Part shown: one piece after another, positions 59,095 to 64,000 of the stretch
Layout of the letters: each line of letters begins with the position of its first letter
Position numbering within the stretch: position 1 is the first letter of the stretch
Made by a program: the position numbers and the translations under genes
Source: Bryobacterales bacterium
Lineage (GTDB): Bacteria > Acidobacteriota > Terriglobia > Bryobacterales > Bryobacteraceae
Assembly: GCA_003166865.1 (NCBI GenBank)
Contig: PMUP01000064.1
Span: 36,765-100,764 of the forward strand
DNA length: 64,000 bases
Direction: 5' to 3'
Notes under the pieces: model-generated
The model's database searches: none
What the model saw: only the letters and a program-made list of their open reading frames with translations
What the model was told of the DNA's origin: nothing

Positions 59095-62000
59095 CTACTG
59101 CTGCACGGCCGTATAAAGAGTCTGCGTTCCGGCTACGCCACCCAGAGTGAACGTCAACGGTACCAGGTCGCTCGTCCCCTCTGCCGGGACCTCGATATTG
59201 AATTGATAGACTCCCACCGAGTCTGGCGAAAGGCCGAGATAAGTTACGTCTGCCCGCGTCTTTCCAAACTGCATCGTCAAAGGCGCGGAAAGTCGACTGG
59301 CCTCCGTCGCGATCTCGCCTGCCGGGATGTTCGGGGTGACGGACCCGAAGCCGACGCCGTAGATGACGATGGTCTCGCCCACCTTGGCGGGGCTGGATGT
59401 GACGCCCGAAATAGCGCCGCTGGGCAAAACAAAACTTCTATCCAGATGTTGCGCCACCACGTACTGCTTCCCGCCGATTTTGAAAGCGGAAGCGGCCAGC
59501 AGCCCGGGCTCGGTAGCATTCACCATGATGTTATAGGCAAGGCTGGTTTGGGCGCCGTTAGTAAGCGTGAGTGGCAGCATGCCTCCGGTGGGAATGTTCG
59601 AGGGCAGTTGAGCATTCACTTGCGTCGGGGAAATGTAATCCACAAACGCCGGTACTCCTCCGATCTTTACCGAGACACCGTCGACCACGGTGGGCGCGTT
59701 GTTGCCATTGAAATCCTTGGCCCATCCGTCGGTCTTCGACGCCAGATTCATTCCATAGATCTCGACCCAGGACCCCGGCGCGACGGCGGGGAATGCGCCG
59801 AATGACGACGCGCTCAGGACCAGGTTGGGGGCAGGCGCCCCCGCTGCAGGGGCGAGGGAAATTTTCGCGAAGAAGCCTTCGGGAAACCCTCCGCCATAAT
59901 TGTTGCTTTGGTACGCCTTCACCAGTGGCAGGTCAGCGTTGGTATAGCCGGCGAGGTAGATATTTCCCGCCGCGTCGACAACCATGCCGGTGGGGAAAAC
60001 ATTCGTCCCGCCGCCGTAGAACGAGCCAAAGAGAACTTGCGATGCGTCGCTGCTCAGTTCAGTAACGTAGGCTTCGCCGCCCATGAAAGTTTGGAACGGG
60101 TTGTTGAGAAGATATTCGCCCTGCCCCTGAGTGTCGCCGGCAATGTAGACATTGTTGGAGGAGTCGAGTGCAATCGTCAATACGCCCTCTCCTCCAGTCT
60201 GCGAAGCGTCGCCGTAAAAGGTGGACCATACTAGCGACCCGGAAGGGCTGAGCTTAGTCACAAAGCCGGTCCCGCACTGGCCTGAATTCGTGGCTACGAA
60301 ACAGACCGGTTGCACTACTCCCGCCGTGGATGGGAAGTGCTCTTTGTTGGTGTACGTAACTTGCCCGCCGGCATATACGTTGCCCTTGGAATCAGCTACC
60401 AGCGCATTTACCATCGACATTTCGGTGCCTTGCGTCGAGACCGAACCATTCAAGTAGGTGGAGAAGACCAACGATGCGGCGCCGGACTGGGTGGGATCGA
60501 ACTCGGCGACATAGGCGTTCGGGCTGCCGTTGATACAAATCGTATCAGGGCCTTTCGCAGTTGGACCGCCCACGCAGGTGTGCGAAAGAGCACCCGACGT
60601 AGTTGGAAGGTCCGGGTCTTGAGTATAGCCTCCGATAAAGATTTTGCCGGCGTTTACAGCTAAGGCAGTGTTATAAGTGTTTTGGTTCGGGGCGCTGAAC
60701 ATCGTGGAGTAGATCAGCGATTTTCCGCCCGGTGCGAATTCGGTGACAAACGCGGAGTAGCTGCCCGCACCGATCACCAGCGGTTGATACGCAGATGGCG
60801 TCGTCGGGTAGGGGTAGTAACCGGTCTGGGCGAACGTCCCGAGGGCGTTTGAGTAGGCGTCTCCCGCGACATAGATGTTGCCTGCCGGGTCGAGGACGAT
60901 CTGACCTCCACGTACGCCGTTGCTGCCGCCCAAAAATGTACCGTACAGCTCGGTTGTCCCCGTCGGGTTGAGTTGAACTAGAAAGAGAGAATTGGCGTTC
61001 CCGCCGCAGGTGCTTCCCTCAGGGTTGATCACAGTTATTCCTGAATATAACTGTCCCGGGGCGCAATAAGGCAGGTATGCATCGGCCGTAATCGGGAAAT
61101 CGTCCGAACTGGTTTGGCCGACGACCCAGGCGTTATCACCCGAATCGACCGCGATACCGGTGCCGTACTCAAGACCACTGCCGTCGCCACCACCGCCCAG
61201 GTAAGTGGAATAGATGAGAGTCTGGCCGTCGGCGCTGATCTTGGATACAAACGCGGCCGGCGTTCCGCTCTCACCCTGACCGCATTTGGGGAGACCAACT
61301 GGGTAACCATTTTGCGGGTTGCCGAGCGGGCAGGTTGGCTGGATCACGCCCGAAGTGGTCGGGTAATTGGTTGCGGTTGTGGATCCGGCAAGGTAGATAT
61401 CGCCGGCCGCATTCACCGCCAGGGCGTTGACCTGCGAAAGAGCCGACCCGCCGATGTAGCTAGAGTACAGGAGCATCGGGTCGATCACTAGTTCCCGGCT
61501 GTGGTCGTAGGAGCTGACCTGAAATTTGACCTCATGATTCCTGGCGATGGCGAACTTGCCGCTCACCGGCAGACGAACTCCGTCAACCAACTGGTACAGC
61601 ACCGGCTTCTGAAAGCGGATGTCCCTTTGGCCATCCTTGGTCCCGAGCGGCAGGACGAGGTCACCCGACTTGTTAATGACCGACGTGGCGCCAGCGAAAG
61701 TCATGCGGATACGGGACGGGTCTGCTCCGGCGGCGACAACGAAGTCGTATTCGAGTCGGCCTTGTGTGCCGTAGTAAACCAAGTCGATCCCTGGATAGAC
61801 ATTCTGGGTGGAGGTCTTGGCGTAGGTGGGCAGGTTGGTGGGCCACTTGGCACGGCTGTTCCCCATCAGATAGTTGGAAATCCCAGGTAGCTTGTCTCGC
61901 GAGTCCATTGCGGCCGCATGGTTAGCTCCCACCAGGTCCATGCGAATGACCGCGGACTGCACTGAGGAGGGCTGGCCCGCCTTCAAATGGTGTTCCAGGG

Positions 62001-62217
62001 CAAAAGTGGCAGAGGTTGGGCTGAGGAATATAGTGTAGCCGGGGCCGCGAGCAAGGAACTGTACCCGATGGTCAACTTGCCCAAGATTGGGTTCAAAGCT
62101 GAGTGGCAGTTCTCCGTAGCCTTTGGTTACCGCCCCGGTTTGCGCCTGAGCGCCGGCAATGAAAAAGCCAGCCAGCACCACGCAAATCCCGATGATATTG
62201 CGATCCGATCGATTCAT
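59095..62217 (-). CDS. large secreted SBBP-repeat protein with Solibacter-type C-terminal domain
   Basis: A 1040-residue protein starting at the ATG at 62217 after AAGGGAAA, with a signal peptide (IIGICVVLAGFFIAGAQA). Residues about 30-260 form an N-terminal domain (PLSFEPNLGQVDHRVQFLAR, YPGIDLVYYGTQGRLEYDF). Then come many SBBP beta-propeller repeats (ALAVNAAGDIYLAGSTTATN and variants). The last 250 or so residues match the TIGR03437 Solibacter C-terminal domain (PGSWVEIYGMNLA, GGVPAFVDYISPTQVNAQLP, YGVGFGSVTPNIPAGEI). Probably an extracellular or surface protein. The SBBP repeats vary in length with inserted loops. Confidence 0.9.
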   Translation of the reverse strand: MNRSDRNIIGICVVLAGFFIAGAQAQTGAVTKGYGELPLSFEPNLGQVDHRVQFLARGPGYTIFLSPTSATFALEHHLKAGQPSSVQSAVIRMDLVGANHAAAMDSRDKLPGISNYLMGNSRAKWPTNLPTYAKTSTQNVYPGIDLVYYGTQGRLEYDFVVAAGADPSRIRMTFAGATSVINKSGDLVLPLGTKDGQRDIRFQKPVLYQLVDGVRLPVSGKFAIARNHEVKFQVSSYDHSRELVIDPMLLYSSYIGGSALSQVNALAVNAAGDIYLAGSTTATNYPTTSGVIQPTCPLGNPQNGYPVGLPKCGQGESGTPAAFVSKISADGQTLIYSTYLGGGGDGSGLEYGTGIAVDSGDNAWVVGQTSSDDFPITADAYLPYCAPGQLYSGITVINPEGSTCGGNANSLFLVQLNPTGTTELYGTFLGGSNGVRGGQIVLDPAGNIYVAGDAYSNALGTFAQTGYYPYPTTPSAYQPLVIGAGSYSAFVTEFAPGGKSLIYSTMFSAPNQNTYNTALAVNAGKIFIGGYTQDPDLPTTSGALSHTCVGGPTAKGPDTICINGSPNAYVAEFDPTQSGAASLVFSTYLNGSVSTQGTEMSMVNALVADSKGNVYAGGQVTYTNKEHFPSTAGVVQPVCFVATNSGQCGTGFVTKLSPSGSLVWSTFYGDASQTGGEGVLTIALDSSNNVYIAGDTQGQGEYLLNNPFQTFMGGEAYVTELSSDASQVLFGSFYGGGTNVFPTGMVVDAAGNIYLAGYTNADLPLVKAYQSNNYGGGFPEGFFAKISLAPAAGAPAPNLVLSASSFGAFPAVAPGSWVEIYGMNLASKTDGWAKDFNGNNAPTVVDGVSVKIGGVPAFVDYISPTQVNAQLPSNIPTGGMLPLTLTNGAQTSLAYNIMVNATEPGLLAASAFKIGGKQYVVAQHLDRSFVLPSGAISGVTSSPAKVGETIVIYGVGFGSVTPNIPAGEIATEASRLSAPLTMQFGKTRADVTYLGLSPDSVGVYQFNIEVPAEGTSDLVPLTFTLGGVAGTQTLYTAVQQ

Positions 62218-62390
62218 GTCGTTTCCCTTCGTCCTTAGTTGTGAAAACGACACGCAACCGAGTCGCACTTCAAACAGGCTCACACGTATGGTAACAATAG
62301 AGGCCGCAGAACAAGCAAGGCGCACCGGGCAAACTGAACCATGCATCGGTGTTCAAAGGACACGCGGATGCCTCGCCCCAACCTCAACAC

Positions 62391-62414
62391 GAGAGATCGA
62401 GAGATCGAGAGATG
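62391..62414. repeat. 8-bp tandem repeat, three copies
   Basis: GAGAGATC, GAGAGATC, GAGAGATG at 62391-62414, just upstream of the decayed two-gene cassette. A short-period repeat likely arising by slippage. Confidence 0.85.
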
Positions 62415-62422
62415 ATGAAGGG

Positions 62423-62734
62423 GTGTACATTCCCAGGGCGGTTGCTCATCAAACCCAATTCTTTGAGGCCATCGCCCAAGTAGCATTGCCGCCTGAGGTT
62501 TTGAGCGTCACGCCGACATTAGGAACCGACTGGAGCGGCGATTCTGCCGCTTCTTTCAGGTGATACTGGCCCGACAATTCCGTCCCAAGACCCCAGCTGC
62601 TCGCGTTCACGAAGCAAATCTCATGGGCCATCGTCCAGGAAATTCGGCCTCTGGAAGAATGGGGCGTTGTTCCCTATTTCGATTTCCTCACCGAGAGCGA
62701 GCGGGCCAGAATGAAGGAGCCGAGCTGGGCCTGA
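62423..62734 (+). pseudogene. small cytosolic protein gene interrupted by an in-frame stop (partner of the HEPN-like gene)
   Basis: From a GTG at 62423 the frame reads QFFEAIAQVALPPEVLSVTP, then TDWSGDSAASFR, and meets TGA at 62561. In the same frame it resumes as YWPDNSVPRPQLLAFTKQIS and ends EEWGVVPYFDFLTESERARM-KEPSWA at 62734. The two halves read like one protein of about 103 residues split by a nonsense codon. Its stop lies 4 nt before the next gene. I cannot name the family; small proteins of this pattern pair with the HEPN-like gene elsewhere as far as I recall. Confidence 0.45.
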
Positions 62735-62738
62735 GCGA

Positions 62739-63292
62739 ATGGCCTACCGGGACGACCTGCTTCAATTTGCTCAGGAGATGGCGAACCTTCATCCTGACGA
62801 AGCACACCAACCCAGTTTGCGTCGTGCAGTCTCGACTGGATATTACGCGCTTTTTCATCTGTTGATTTCGGACGCCGTCGCCGGCTGTAGCGATCCACAA
62901 TTTCGGGCAACGCTCGAATCTTTGACCACGGCCCGATGAAGCAAGCATCTGAAAGAAAGCTGTCGGAGTTGAACGACTTCTTCGATCGGCGGTCTCCGGA
63001 AGGCCCGGAGCGCACTATCAAGTATCACCTCTACAACGTCGCCGACACCTTTTCGCAGGCGCAGCACAATCGCAATGAGGCCGACTACAACCTTCTCAGA
63101 GAATGGCAGCCCACCCAGGTTTCGCTCTCACTCGAAGGTATTGCCGGCGCCTTCAAGAGCTGGAACACCATCCGGCACGAGCCCGCCGCTCGGGATTATC
63201 TCATCTCCATGCTGCCAAGCAGAGAGCGCAAGCAGAGCGAGAGGCCGCGCTCCAAGCCGCGACCGACGCCAACCGATACCCCGAGATCCTAG
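62739..63292 (+). pseudogene. HEPN-like protein gene, frameshifted
   Basis: The first frame begins MAYRDDLLQFAQEMANLHPD, with SLRRAVSTGYYALFHLLISD, a HEPN-like helix pair. It stops at 62939. Between about 62907 and 62915 the frame must shift for the natural continuation ARIFDHGPMKQASERKLSEL, then VADTFSQAQHNRNEADYNLL and SWNTIRHEPAARDYLISMLP, ending at 63292. One missing base explains it. The joined product would be about 184 residues. The HEPN relation is by helix pattern and is not certain; the RxxxxH ribonuclease motif is not clear. Confidence 0.55.
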
Positions 63293-63494
63293 GGCACATT
63301 CTCTTTCGTGCCGGCGTGTTCGTCCGTCCGCAAACTGGCTTAGCGCACAGTCCTCCGCTCCCGATGCCGCGCCACTTCTAAGGAACTCGCGCAAAACGAA
63401 GCGCGGCGCGGGCGAGTTCTTCCTTCGCCTTATAATGCCCTCCGCCCCCTTTCCGCTTCTGCTACGCTTTAATCGAGATCCCAGGCAATCATCC

Positions 63495-64000
63495 ATGACG
63501 CTCGCGCGGTCCCTCCTGTTTTTGCTCAGCCTCGGCCTGTTTGCAATGCAATTCGGAGGCGGCCAGTTCGGTGGCCGATACTCATACGACTACGGCGGAC
63601 CGAGCGTGCCCTCGGAGTTTTATTGGAGCCGGCTCCAGTACACTTCCGGTTACGCGAGCGGCAGCAGTTTCGGTTATCGCAGTTTTCGCGGCTCCTGGTC
63701 CAGGGATTATCCCAAAGCCGACAACGATTGCCTGATTGCCCTGCGCCGGCTGACCCGCATCAACTCTCCCTCGCCGCTGAACGTTGCCGATCTCAATAGC
63801 GATCACATCTTCGACTATCCTTGGATCTACGCGGTCGACGTCAATACCTGGACCTTCACCGATCAGGAGGCCAAGCGCCTGCACGATTATCTTCTGAAGG
63901 GCGGTTTCCTGATGGTCGACGACTTCCACGGCACCGACGACTGGCAGCATTTCATGGCCGGCATGCGCCAGGTGTTGCCCGACCGGCCCGTCGAGGATCT
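63495..64000 (+). CDS. exported DUF4159 protein, cut by the window end
   Basis: An ATG at 63495 starts a signal peptide (MTLARSLLFLLSLGLFAMQF), followed by a Gly/Tyr-rich stretch and then the DUF4159 pattern: EFYWSRLQYTSG, WSRDYPKADNDCLIALRRLT, FDYPWIYAVDVNTWTFTDQE and RLHDYLLKGGFLMVDDFHGT. The first 168 codons are present and the frame is open to the last base. DUF4159 is a class I glutamine amidotransferase-like fold found in envelope/exported proteins and often near MoxR-type AAA and VWA-type genes. The function is unknown. Confidence 0.82.
   Translation, partial: MTLARSLLFLLSLGLFAMQFGGGQFGGRYSYDYGGPSVPSEFYWSRLQYTSGYASGSSFGYRSFRGSWSRDYPKADNDCLIALRRLTRINSPSPLNVADLNSDHIFDYPWIYAVDVNTWTFTDQEAKRLHDYLLKGGFLMVDDFHGTDDWQHFMAGMRQVLPDRPVED

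Noticed and set aside
63128..63496. 122-codon minus-strand frame over the end of the HEPN-like gene
   Set aside because: Antisense to the recognisable helix region and Arg/Gly-rich; no support.

Overview
The window is a GC-rich, gene-dense piece of a Gram-negative chromosome, most likely from an Acidobacteriota of the Solibacter/Bryobacter type. Lineage evidence seen in the sequence: an SBBP-repeat secreted protein with a Solibacter-type C-terminal domain (TIGR03437-like, 59095-62217), a VWFA-related acidobacterial protein (TIGR03436-like, 50742-51661), a PadR regulator followed by two ADOP-type ABC permeases (51934-57556), a BlaI/M56-TonB pair (37767-39349) and an Oar-like TonB-dependent receptor with an N-terminal carboxypeptidase-regulatory domain (3503-6604). 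No rRNA, tRNA, CRISPR array, prophage or intact transposase was seen.

Layout. 1-14031 is a mostly housekeeping run on the + strand: HlyC-like transporter, era, a BON protein, a DUF5666-like protein, a TonB receptor, a Trm112-like protein, a GT9 glycosyltransferase, an MsbA-like exporter, then yicC-gmk-rpoZ-coaBC-udg-tmk. 14042-20239 is mixed: a YdeI-like protein, a Kir-type potassium channel, an ARPP-1 (DUF6569) protein, lepB, a TupA-like ATP-grasp protein, and a three-gene set (WDGDTLVV-family protein, DUF6152, Tat-targeted HD protein). 20258-24550 is a minus-strand cytochrome c maturation cluster (ccmE, ccmF, ccmH, a zinc-ribbon protein, a carboxypeptidase-regulatory-like protein). 24976-28125 holds eutB and eutC, invaded by two toxin-antitoxin cassettes, one decayed and one intact. 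28129-33122 has a DinB-like protein, lpdA-lipB-E2 and a SpoIIE phosphatase. 33207-37671 holds three more members of the WDGDTLVV family, one fused to a metallo-beta-lactamase domain, plus a MetE-like protein.

39341-50265 is the most unusual part: a close-packed minus-strand cluster. Read in the direction of transcription it encodes a STAS protein, an ACAD10/11-type kinase, a histidine phosphatase, an ACAD10/11-type acyl-CoA dehydrogenase, a MaoC hydratase, a 3-hydroxyisobutyrate-dehydrogenase-like enzyme, E1 alpha and beta of a 2-oxoacid dehydrogenase, a cobalt-type nitrile hydratase (alpha, beta, accessory), an M24 creatinase-like protein with an altered metal site, and a lipoyl E2. Many of these genes overlap by 4-20 nt. 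I read it as a catabolic operon in which nitrile hydration, an acyl-CoA arm and a 2-oxoacid dehydrogenase are combined; the substrate is not known.

50356-64000 is accessory: a frameshifted VWFA protein, a 47-residue membrane protein, the PadR/ADOP set with a clear candidate operator, a multicopper oxidase, the SBBP protein, a decayed two-gene cassette with a HEPN-like second member, and the start of a DUF4159 protein cut by the window end.
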